From contig CAJWQX010000040.1 of the NCBI GenBank assembly GCA_913045265.1, positions 1-30,530 of the forward strand: a stretch of 30,530 nt of DNA, written 5' to 3'. The translations under genes were made by a program, and so were the position numbers. A model generated the notes under the pieces. The model worked only from the letters and a program-made list of their open reading frames with translations, was not told the origin of the DNA and ran no database searches. This DNA comes from UBA11889 sp002313255 (GTDB lineage: Bacteria > Pseudomonadota > Gammaproteobacteria > Pseudomonadales > Azotimanducaceae). Below are positions 22,176 to 29,571 of the stretch, piece by piece; positions within the stretch are counted from its first letter, which is position 1; every line of letters begins with the position of its first letter.

Positions 22176-24041
22176 TCACTCCGAAAAGTATGTTGTGTCG
22201 AGTATCGACACGGGGGCGGTCTGTGGCGCGGCATCGTCAAGAACGCTTTGTCGCTCCAGTTCGTCGATCCAAAACTGGCCACCCATCGGATTGAACAAGT
22301 CTCCAACGCGTGTACCTCTAAATTCGGGAAGCTTCATCCAACGCCAGTACGCGTCTCGTGTATACGGAACCTTAAAGGTGAAAATCACGGCGCCGGTGTC
22401 ATGCAGCATCTGTTCAATCTGATGGGCTAACTCGACGCGATCCGTCTTTTCAGTTGCTGTACGGTACTTGTCAATCAGCGTATCCATTTGGGGTACGGCG
22501 TTGTTGGTGAGGTTGTTGTTCTGCGGTTTGTTCGCATTGTCGGAGTGATAAAACTGTCGATAACGTGGTGACAGACCTCCACCGGACCACCCCATCCAGG
22601 CAATCTGATGTTTCTTTTCCAACATCTGTTTGAAAGATACGGCGGAATCGAGCAATTGCAGTGTCAAATCAATCCCGGCCTTTTTAGCTTCTTCCCGGAG
22701 AATCACGAGACGTGGTGTGTGATGCGATTGACCGTAGGTGACACGTAAGGACAACGTCTGCCGGCCCTTGGTACGAATTCCGAGGTCGTTTCTTTCCGTC
22801 CATCCGGCCTCGTCCAGTAGTGTGTTCGCTGTAGTCAAATCGAATGCGCGCGCACGAATCGAAGTGTTGGAATAATCGCCATAACCCTCGTGATGTGTAT
22901 GCTGCCTTCGATAGTCGCCGCGGAGCACCGTAGTGATCACCTTGTCGATGTTCATGGCGTGTGCGAGCCCGTAGCGTACTTTCCGATCGGAAAGGATGGA
23001 GTTGGATTGGTTCAACCACATGCCCGAGGCCGGTTGCGGATTGTCGGTGTAAAACCAGATCTTGTGTATGTAGCCGTTGTCGAAATCTTTGCCTTTGAAT
23101 TTATCGTGCCAAAATTCCGGCAGTACACCACCGAAGGTATCGAGCTCGCCTTTAAAGAAATGTTGTAATGCGATGTTCACATCCCGAATGACCCGGACGC
23201 GTATCCGGTCGGGATTAAAGCGGTGCCTGTAGTACTTGAGATCGTTTCCCCACCAGTCATGCTTTCGCGTGAACTCGATGTACTTGCCCTTTTCTATTTT
23301 TGAGATCTGGTATGGGCCATTGTTGGGTTCGACCTTCCAGTTGTTTTCCCGGACCCAATTTTGGTCAAGAACATGAAAGTGTTTGGGGACGGGTCCCATG
23401 CTGTACTCGAAGAGGATCTCGTCTTGGGGTTTTGCCGATCCGCCCTCGATGGAAATGGTGTAGTCGTCGTACTTCACAACATTGACGATCTGGTTTGTGT
23501 AATGGTTGTTGTACCAGGGAGCGACGATGTGTTTCGAACGCATGAAGTCGAGGGTGTAGAGGTAATCGTCGGCTGTAATAGGTGTTCCGTCGGACCACTT
23601 GGCGTTTGGATGCAATCGGTAATAAACGGTTTTTCCATCGTCGTCGAAAGCCCAATGTGTCGCTAACGTCGGGATGAAATTTCTTGTATTGGGGTGAAGA
23701 CTCACGAGGGATAGAAATCCAGCACGGGTGTACCCCGCGAATGAGCCGTTGGAGTCGGGTCCTACTCGACGGATCGTGAGCGGGAACGCGAGGACATAGG
23801 TACGAAAAGCCCCCCCGGGCTTGGCGTCGGCAGAGGCAAAAATGGGATCCTCGTTATTGGTTTCCCAAGCGAGTCCGTTGGGTAAAACGCCGCCGACTGG
23901 GTACGAAATAATTTCTTGCGCGACATCACGTCGCGTTTCAGCTCGTGGGTCATCTTTATCGTTGGTCCCGCAACCGATTAACGCGAGCGCGCTGAGAAGA
24001 GCGATCAAGGCTCTGGCCATGGGGTTCATACGCAGATGCAT
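22176..24041 (-). CDS. YejA-like extracellular solute-binding lipoprotein (SBP family 5)
   Basis: 621 aa from the ATG at 24041. The N-terminus MARALIALLSALALIGCGT ends in a lipobox (LIGC), so the protein is anchored to the periplasmic face by a lipid on that cysteine. Family-5 features are HWAFDDDGKTVYYRLHPNAKWSDGTPITADDYLYTLDFM and the later PYQISKIEKGKYIEFTRKHDWWG. The early GPDSNGSFAGYTRAGFLSLVSLHPNT is YejA-like; YejA relatives take up peptides and microcin C, a peptide-nucleotide. The start at 24041 follows the permease stop by 7 bp; a TTG, ATG or GTG further upstream (24104) would overlap the permease gene. Gene order is unusual because the SBP lies between permease and ATPase genes. 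Confidence 0.88.
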   Translation of the reverse strand: MHLRMNPMARALIALLSALALIGCGTNDKDDPRAETRRDVAQEIISYPVGGVLPNGLAWETNNEDPIFASADAKPGGAFRTYVLAFPLTIRRVGPDSNGSFAGYTRAGFLSLVSLHPNTRNFIPTLATHWAFDDDGKTVYYRLHPNAKWSDGTPITADDYLYTLDFMRSKHIVAPWYNNHYTNQIVNVVKYDDYTISIEGGSAKPQDEILFEYSMGPVPKHFHVLDQNWVRENNWKVEPNNGPYQISKIEKGKYIEFTRKHDWWGNDLKYYRHRFNPDRIRVRVIRDVNIALQHFFKGELDTFGGVLPEFWHDKFKGKDFDNGYIHKIWFYTDNPQPASGMWLNQSNSILSDRKVRYGLAHAMNIDKVITTVLRGDYRRQHTHHEGYGDYSNTSIRARAFDLTTANTLLDEAGWTERNDLGIRTKGRQTLSLRVTYGQSHHTPRLVILREEAKKAGIDLTLQLLDSAVSFKQMLEKKHQIAWMGWSGGGLSPRYRQFYHSDNANKPQNNNLTNNAVPQMDTLIDKYRTATEKTDRVELAHQIEQMLHDTGAVIFTFKVPYTRDAYWRWMKLPEFRGTRVGDLFNPMGGQFWIDELERQSVLDDAAPQTAPVSILDTTYFSE

Positions 24042-24048
24042 GGTTTCA

Positions 24049-25107
24049 TTACTCGTAATAGGCGAATTTTTTTGGATCAAAAGCTTCGCGAACCGCTTCT
24101 CCAACGTAAGTCACCATTAGAAGAATTGCCACCATCGCACCAACGACTGACGTCACTAGCCAAGGAGACTCTAATTGGCTTGTACCTTGCGAAAGCAATT
24201 CGCCCCAGCTGGGGGTTGGTGGCGGGAGACCGAAACCGAGGTAGTCGAGAGCGGTGAGGGAGGTGATGCCCCCGGCGATCGCGAACGGCACGAACGTGAC
24301 GATGATCGAGATCGAGTTCGGAAGGATGTGACTGAATATCACGCGAGCGTTGCTCGCTCCGAGTGCGCGCGCTGCAAGCACGTAAGCTCGAGTCTTTTCT
24401 TTGTATGTGCTTGTGCGCATGTACCACGTCATGGACATCCACCCAAAGATCACCATAACGATCATCAGTGTCCAGAAGTTCGGGATGATGACCGAAGCAA
24501 TGATCATGATGACGTAGAGAAAGGGCACGTTGGACCAAACTTCGATAATCCGCTGAAAGAAGAGGTCAAAGGCACCTCCCCAAAATCCCATAGCGCAGCC
24601 AAGTGCCACCCCAATCGTGTAGTTACAAATTAACAGAATCAAAGAAAATGAAATCGCGATTCGGAACCCATAGACGAGTCGTGCAAGCACATCTCGGCCG
24701 GTAGTGTCTGTTCCAAGATAGTGCTTTTCTGAAAGTGACGGGGCATTGGGTGGGTATCTGCCGGCAGGTAAGTCGACCTCAAAGGCGTTGTAGGGCACGA
24801 GCGGCATGATCACCCAATTCGAGTTACTTGGTTGCCGTTCGAAAAAAACTTTAAGTTCGCGAAAATTTGTTTCGTATTCGTAGCCAAGGCCAAACGTGCT
24901 ACCTGGGAGGTATTTGTCGTACGTCGGAAAGAACCAATTGCCCTCGTAACTAACGATTAGTGCGCGGCTGTTGACCAAGAGTTCCGCGCCAATACTCAAC
25001 ACGATGGTGATCAACAAGATCACTGCGGACCAATACCCCCGTTTTAGACTACGAAATCGGGCTAGCTGCCGCTGCGTGAGCGGGTTTAGTTGTGGTCTCA
25101 ATTTCAA
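24049..25107 (-). CDS. Oligopeptide-type ABC transporter permease (OppC/YejE-like)
   Basis: 352 aa. An OppC-type cytoplasmic N-terminus (PLTQRQLARFRSLKRGYWSAVILLITIV) leads into the first membrane segment; after a long periplasmic loop come five more. HYLGTDTTGRDVLARLVYGFRIAISFSLILL is the family's hallmark, and RTSTYKEKTRAYVLAARALGASNARVIFSHILPNS is the EAA loop that meets the ATPases. It forms the pore with the OppB-like partner. The start is TTG, overlapping the previous stop as TTGA, with GAGAA upstream. Length and loop match YejE-like members. Confidence 0.9.
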   Translation of the reverse strand: MKLRPQLNPLTQRQLARFRSLKRGYWSAVILLITIVLSIGAELLVNSRALIVSYEGNWFFPTYDKYLPGSTFGLGYEYETNFRELKVFFERQPSNSNWVIMPLVPYNAFEVDLPAGRYPPNAPSLSEKHYLGTDTTGRDVLARLVYGFRIAISFSLILLICNYTIGVALGCAMGFWGGAFDLFFQRIIEVWSNVPFLYVIMIIASVIIPNFWTLMIVMVIFGWMSMTWYMRTSTYKEKTRAYVLAARALGASNARVIFSHILPNSISIIVTFVPFAIAGGITSLTALDYLGFGLPPPTPSWGELLSQGTSQLESPWLVTSVVGAMVAILLMVTYVGEAVREAFDPKKFAYYE

Positions 25108-26186
25108 GAACCGTTCTCGCCGAATTTCACGCGGGGATCGACGATTGCGACGCAGATGTCCGAAAGAATGTTACCGACGAGGAACAGTAGGGATGAGATC
25201 ACCAAAATACCCATGACGACCGGATAATCCCTTTCGACGAGCGATTCAAATCCGAGTAGACCGAACCCGTCGATATTGAAGATCTTTTCGATCAGAAACG
25301 AACCGCTGATGATGACAGAGATCAGTTGTCCAAAAGAGGTGGCGACCGGGATAAGGCTATTGCGGAGTGCGTGGCGAAACACCGCGCGTTTGAAGGACAT
25401 GCCTTTCGCGATCGCCGTGCGGACGTAGTCGGACGATAGATTGTCCATCAGTGAGTTTTTCACCATGAAAGTCATCACGGCAAAACTACCGGCTAGGTAG
25501 GCAATCAACGGTAATGTTGCGTGATAGAGAATGTCGATGGCCTGGTCGGCGGTCGAGAGTTGGTCGAAGTTATCGCTTACAAACCCGCCCAGTGGAAACC
25601 ATTCCCAAGCAGAAGCGAGCGCGGTTAACAATCCGATGGCAACAACGTAACCGGGGAGTGCGTACCCGAAAAAGACGACCGCTGAAGTTGCGTTGTCGAA
25701 AACGCTGTTGTGGCGAAGCGCTTTTGCGATGCCTAACGGGATGCATACAGCGTAGGTAAGAATGAGGGTCATGATTCCGTAGAAAATCGAGATTGGAAAG
25801 CGGTTTTTTATGATGTCCCAGACGGGCTCGGTGTAGCGTGTCGACATTCCAAGGTCTAGTTGCATTACCCGTCCCAGCCAAATGACGTAACTCTCGTGCC
25901 AGGGCTTATCGAAACCGTAGTACGCGCGCAATTCGGCAAGTTGATCCTCGGACAATGCTGCCCCGGCAACGCTATTCATATCGATCATTACTGCGCTATC
26001 TGTTTGGGCCAAAAGCGCTTCGTTCATGGCCCGCTCGATCGGCCCTCCCGGGACGACTCGGGTGACCGCAAACACCAGCACGGTTATGCCTAAGAATGTT
26101 GGGATTACGAGAAGCAATCGTCTGATGAAGTAGCTAGTCACGTTCGTCGTCCATAGGATTCGCGTACGTAGTGCTGATACGCCCAC
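25104..26186 (-). CDS. Oligopeptide-type ABC transporter permease (OppB/YejB-like)
   Basis: 360 aa, close to YejB. It opens TSYFIRRLLLVIPTFLGITVLVFAVTRVVPGGP, the OppB-type first helix and motif. The long periplasmic loop carries QLAELRAYYGFDKPWHESYVIWLGRVMQLDLGMS. The EAA-like loop is VRTAIAKGMSFKRAVFRHALRNSLIPVATSFG. First gene of the importer operon. The GTG start at 26186 has no Shine-Dalgarno, and a GTG at 26141 just before the first helix is an alternative, so the N-terminus is uncertain. It diverges from the second Gfo/Idh/MocA gene across 140 bp. Confidence 0.9.
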   Translation of the reverse strand: MGVSALRTRILWTTNVTSYFIRRLLLVIPTFLGITVLVFAVTRVVPGGPIERAMNEALLAQTDSAVMIDMNSVAGAALSEDQLAELRAYYGFDKPWHESYVIWLGRVMQLDLGMSTRYTEPVWDIIKNRFPISIFYGIMTLILTYAVCIPLGIAKALRHNSVFDNATSAVVFFGYALPGYVVAIGLLTALASAWEWFPLGGFVSDNFDQLSTADQAIDILYHATLPLIAYLAGSFAVMTFMVKNSLMDNLSSDYVRTAIAKGMSFKRAVFRHALRNSLIPVATSFGQLISVIISGSFLIEKIFNIDGFGLLGFESLVERDYPVVMGILVISSLLFLVGNILSDICVAIVDPRVKFGENGS

Positions 26187-26210
26187 GCGTTAATGGTTGA
26201 TTAATCGCGC

Positions 26211-26239
26211 ACTATAGGGTTCTCGGTCGATTCAGGCCA
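26211..26239 (-). promoter_or_regulatory. Possible promoter of the ABC importer operon
   Basis: On the minus strand TATAGT (26211-26216, five of six to consensus) lies 17 bases after TGGCCT (26234-26239, a poor -35 box). The 5' leader would be short, about 18 bases. A palindrome GATTAATC (26199-26206) lies at the expected transcription start. Confidence 0.25.
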
Positions 26240-26326
26240 TACGCTGGTCTGCATACGTAAGACTTTCTTTGGCGACGAATCCACGGTGATAAGCTTCACA
26301 GCTTTCCTAGGGAAGAGGTATGGAAG

Positions 26327-27394
26327 TTGGCCAATCGTAAGAACAAGAAATTGCGCTATGGGTTTATTGGAGCCGGGGCAATTGCGGGAACGCATCTGCG
26401 AGACCTCAGTCGGCGCGAAGACGTCGAACTGGTCGCGATGGCCGATATTTCCGAGACGAGTATGCGCGGATATCAGGATCGGTTTGACATTCCGCACGCT
26501 TATTCTGACTGGAAGGAAATGCTGGGAGTCGAAGCTTTGGATGCGGTGTCGGTTTGCACGCCTAATCGACTCCACGAACGGGCCTCGATAGATGCAATGA
26601 AAGCTGGTTGTGACGTTCTCTGTGAAAAACCGCTTGCCCACTCGGCCAAGGCGGGTGAACGAATGCTGGCCGCCTCTCGTGATTTGGGGCGGAAATTAGT
26701 CATAGGATTTCAATATCGATTCAATCCTAGAACTCAGTTCCTCCGAGCGGCCGCGGATGATGGTCAATTCGGGAAGATACTCTACACGCGCGTCAAAGCT
26801 TTGCGCCGAAGGGGGATTCCGAATTGGGGAGTATTCGGTCAAAAAGAGCTCCAAGGTGGCGGGCCACTCATCGACATTGGCGTGCATGTCCTTGAAATGG
26901 CGCACTACACGATGGGTTCGCCGGTGCCTGTCACTGCTTCAGCGGACATGTTCACTTATATCGGAAATAAACCATCGAACCGTGTTGAATCGGCTTGGAA
27001 GGGCTGGGACCACAAAACGTACACGGTCGAAGATCTTGCGGTCGGTAGGGTGCGATTTGACGACGGTGCGGTCGTCCATGTCGAAGCGGCCTTTGCTGCA
27101 CACATCGAAAAGGACGATTGGGACTTTCAAATCATGGGCGAGAAGGGGGGGGCAACCTGGGATCCGCCAAGAATTTTTCGAGACCAGGCTGGACACATGG
27201 TAAACACGTCGCCCGGTTGGTTGGCCGAGGAGTCCTTCCAGGGAATGTTTTCGCGCAAAATGAACAATTTTGTTGACCATTGCCTATATCAAACGCCGAC
27301 GCTCGCGCCGGCCGAGGACGGTCTCGCGGTGCAGCGCATGCTCGATGCTCTATACCGTTCCGCAGAACGTGGTGGTAAAGAAGTTAAGGTGTAA
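26327..27394 (+). CDS. Gfo/Idh/MocA family NAD(P)-dependent oxidoreductase
   Basis: 355 aa. The Rossmann fold begins LRYGFIGAGAIAGTHLRDL with GAGAIA, and ends its second strand at AMADIS. The catalytic Lys is in VLCEKPLAHS. GGGPLIDIGVHVLEMAHYTMG in the C-terminal domain provides the Asp and His of the active site. It likely oxidises or reduces a sugar or inositol derivative in the cytoplasm. The start is TTG, 8 bases after AGAGG. It is divergent from the ABC importer operon across 140 bp, so importer and enzyme may share a regulator and a substrate. It is only distantly similar by eye to the other family member at 10017-11042. Confidence 0.9.
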   Translation: MANRKNKKLRYGFIGAGAIAGTHLRDLSRREDVELVAMADISETSMRGYQDRFDIPHAYSDWKEMLGVEALDAVSVCTPNRLHERASIDAMKAGCDVLCEKPLAHSAKAGERMLAASRDLGRKLVIGFQYRFNPRTQFLRAAADDGQFGKILYTRVKALRRRGIPNWGVFGQKELQGGGPLIDIGVHVLEMAHYTMGSPVPVTASADMFTYIGNKPSNRVESAWKGWDHKTYTVEDLAVGRVRFDDGAVVHVEAAFAAHIEKDDWDFQIMGEKGGATWDPPRIFRDQAGHMVNTSPGWLAEESFQGMFSRKMNNFVDHCLYQTPTLAPAEDGLAVQRMLDALYRSAERGGKEVKV

Positions 27395-27436
27395 GTCGTC
27401 TGGGAAAGCGATATATCTCTGATTCGGAGCCGTTAA

Positions 27437-27466
27437 CGAGGCGAAAAAGAACCCGCGCCTCGCTTG
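27437..27466 (+). terminator. Possible terminator after the second oxidoreductase gene
   Basis: CGAGGCG (27437-27443) pairs exactly with CGCCTCG (27456-27462) across a 12-base loop, followed by CTTGTT. A second small stem, CCGCC/GGCGG with a 5-base loop (27485-27499), lies downstream. The T-run is weak for both. Confidence 0.45.
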
Positions 27467-27515
27467 TTCGAAGCTGATTTTAGTCCGCCAAGTAGGCGGG
27501 ATTGGATGTCTTAAG

Positions 27516-27540
27516 TATATATTCCATATTAGAATATATA
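27516..27540. promoter_or_regulatory. AT-rich inverted repeat upstream of isocitrate lyase
   Basis: TATATATTC (27516-27524) and GAATATATA (27532-27540) are exact 9-bp arms with a 7-base spacer, about 70-90 bp upstream of the isocitrate lyase start. The surrounding region (about 27510-27575) is very AT-rich, with a further TATAGT at 27563-27568. Likely promoter with an operator for carbon-source control. Confidence 0.5.
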
Positions 27541-27607
27541 ACTATCCATACGTTCCATAATATATAGTATAAAGTTGCGCTCCTTTCGAGGTTCAGAGGG
27601 ACGATCC

Positions 27608-29209
27608 ATGGGGTATATGGAAGAGATTGATGAAGTACGTCGCGGGTTGTTAGGACGCGGACAGGAATGGGGGGCGATCAAACCGGAATACGTTGTTCGT
27701 ATGCGCCACCAAAACCGTTTTCGCACGGGATTGGATATTGCTCGTTACACCGCGGACATCATGCGTCGCGATATGGCAGATTACGACGCCGACCCTGGCA
27801 ATTACACACAATCGCTAGGTGCCTGGCATGGTTTCGTCGCACAACAGACCATGATGTCGGTGAAAAAACATCAGGGCTCGCTAAACAAGAGGTATATCTA
27901 CTTGAGCGGATGGATGGTTGCTGGCCTGCGTTCGCAATTTGGACCGCTTCCGGATCAGAGCATGCATGAAAAGACCTCGGTTCCGGACTTGATCGAAGAG
28001 ATTTATACGTTTCTTACCCAAGCCGATGCACGCGAACTTCAACACGTGTTTGCGACGCTCGATGAGGCGCGTTCGGCGGGCCACGACGTATCGGAACCTA
28101 TCTCCAAAATCGATAATTATGAAACCCACATCGTGCCTATGATTGCGGACATCGATGCGGGATTTGGGAATGAAGAGGCCACCTATCTTCTAGCGAAGAA
28201 AATGATTGAAGCGGGAGCCTGCGCGATCCAGATTGAAAATCAGGTGTCTGATGCCAAACAGTGCGGGCATCAAGCGGGCAAGGTCACGGTTCCGCATGAA
28301 GACTTCGTGTCTAAGTTGCATGCGATTCGCTATGCGTTTCTTGAGCTTGGCGTCGACAACGGGGTGATCGTTGCACGTACCGATTCGCTAGGCGCGGGAC
28401 TGACGCAGAAGATACCCGTCTCGCAAGAACCGGGCGACCTCGGTCACAAATATTGCGAATTCCTAAAAGCGTCGCCTGTGAGCGATCTCGGCGAACTCAA
28501 AGAAGGCGACATGGCTATTTACCAAAATGGGGTGTTGTGCAAGCCAGAACGGTTGGATAACGGCCTCTATGCGTTTAAGGAGGACACCGGATTTGATCGT
28601 GTCATACTCGATTGTGTCACGGCGCTTGAACACGGGGCCGACTTGCTTTGGATCGAAACAGAGCGACCCAACCTCGAACAGATCGGTGCCATGGTCGAAG
28701 CCGTGCGCAAGACTCGTCCGGAAGCCAAACTGGTTTACAACAATTCCCCGTCCTTTAACTGGACCTTGAAATTCCGTGAACAGGTATACGAAGAGTGGAA
28801 AGGCGCGGGCAAAGATGTTTCCGCTTATCCGGATCCCGCGGTGTTCGAGAGGGGTTTGATGGACGAGACTATGGACGAGACTGAGCTCGCACAGAACGCG
28901 GATCGTCTAATCCAAAATTTTCAACGCGATGCCTCACGCGAAGCTGGGATTTTCCATCACCTCATTACCTTACCGACGTATCACGAAACAGCGCTCGGGG
29001 TGGATATGTTGTCGGAAGGCTATTTCGGTGAGCTGGGGATGCTCGCTTATGTCAAAGGTGTTCAACGTCAAGAGATTCGACGGGACTTAGCATCCGTTAA
29101 GCATCAGGATTTAGCTGGTTCGAATATTGGGGATGACCATAAGGAGTACTTTCTTGGCGAGAAAGCGTTACTCGCTGGGGGCGCCGCCAACACCATGACG
29201 CAATTTTAG
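27608..29209 (+). CDS. aceA: Isocitrate lyase, long Pseudomonas type
   Basis: 533 aa, matching the roughly 531-aa Pseudomonas-type enzyme rather than the 430-aa E. coli type. The signature is the K217-Q-C-G-H221 loop with catalytic Cys219, followed by GKVTVPHEDFVSKLHAIRYAFLELGVDNGVIVARTDSLGAGLT. ADIDAGFGNEEATYLL before it provides metal and substrate binding. It splits isocitrate into glyoxylate and succinate, the first step of the glyoxylate shunt, in the cytoplasm, allowing growth on acetate and fatty acids. The ATG at 27608 is chosen because AGAGGGA lies 6 bases upstream; the frame is open from a TTG at 27575. No malate synthase is in the window. Confidence 0.95.
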   Translation: MGYMEEIDEVRRGLLGRGQEWGAIKPEYVVRMRHQNRFRTGLDIARYTADIMRRDMADYDADPGNYTQSLGAWHGFVAQQTMMSVKKHQGSLNKRYIYLSGWMVAGLRSQFGPLPDQSMHEKTSVPDLIEEIYTFLTQADARELQHVFATLDEARSAGHDVSEPISKIDNYETHIVPMIADIDAGFGNEEATYLLAKKMIEAGACAIQIENQVSDAKQCGHQAGKVTVPHEDFVSKLHAIRYAFLELGVDNGVIVARTDSLGAGLTQKIPVSQEPGDLGHKYCEFLKASPVSDLGELKEGDMAIYQNGVLCKPERLDNGLYAFKEDTGFDRVILDCVTALEHGADLLWIETERPNLEQIGAMVEAVRKTRPEAKLVYNNSPSFNWTLKFREQVYEEWKGAGKDVSAYPDPAVFERGLMDETMDETELAQNADRLIQNFQRDASREAGIFHHLITLPTYHETALGVDMLSEGYFGELGMLAYVKGVQRQEIRRDLASVKHQDLAGSNIGDDHKEYFLGEKALLAGGAANTMTQF

Positions 29210-29571
29210 GAGACCTGTCGAAAAGCGTGTAGTGTTACCGCGGGATCGATCGACGACACGTTGGTCGGTGATGGCCACGTGCGTTAGTGACTGTTCGTCA
29301 TGCAACATCCGGTAAGGCATCGTGCCTGTTGCGGACTGGACTGGTCGCTCGTGGGCGACGGGTAGGATATTGGAAGGGTTTTAAGTCGTAAAATCTTATC
29401 AGGTCGGGCAGGACAACTCCGCAGAAACGGCTTTTTGGAGCCACGTTGGAGGTGGTTTCTTGGAGCGTCTTAGTTGGCAATTCCAGGCGTGCACTTGTAA
29501 CGCAAGGTGGAAAATGGCAGCTTCGGACTTATGGAATTGGGAAAACTCACGAGTTGATTTGAACGTTCAAT
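29210..29571. other. Gene-free stretch between isocitrate lyase and PhnW-type gene
   Basis: 362 bp with no convincing gene on either strand. It contains a two-part hairpin at 29302-29332 (outer GCAAC/GTTGC, inner AGGCA/TGCCT with a 3-base loop and an 8-base bulge), a TTTTA/TAAAA stem at 29379-29392, and a CCAC/GTGG stem near 29441-29455. It could hold a leader RNA or small RNA for the downstream gene; I recognise no known riboswitch class. Confidence 0.4.
29559..29570. promoter_or_regulatory. 12-bp perfect palindrome abutting the PhnW-type start
   Basis: TTGAACGTTCAA is fully self-complementary and ends one base before the ATG at 29572, where a Shine-Dalgarno would be expected and none is seen. 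It may be an operator or, in RNA, a small hairpin affecting initiation. Confidence 0.4.
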
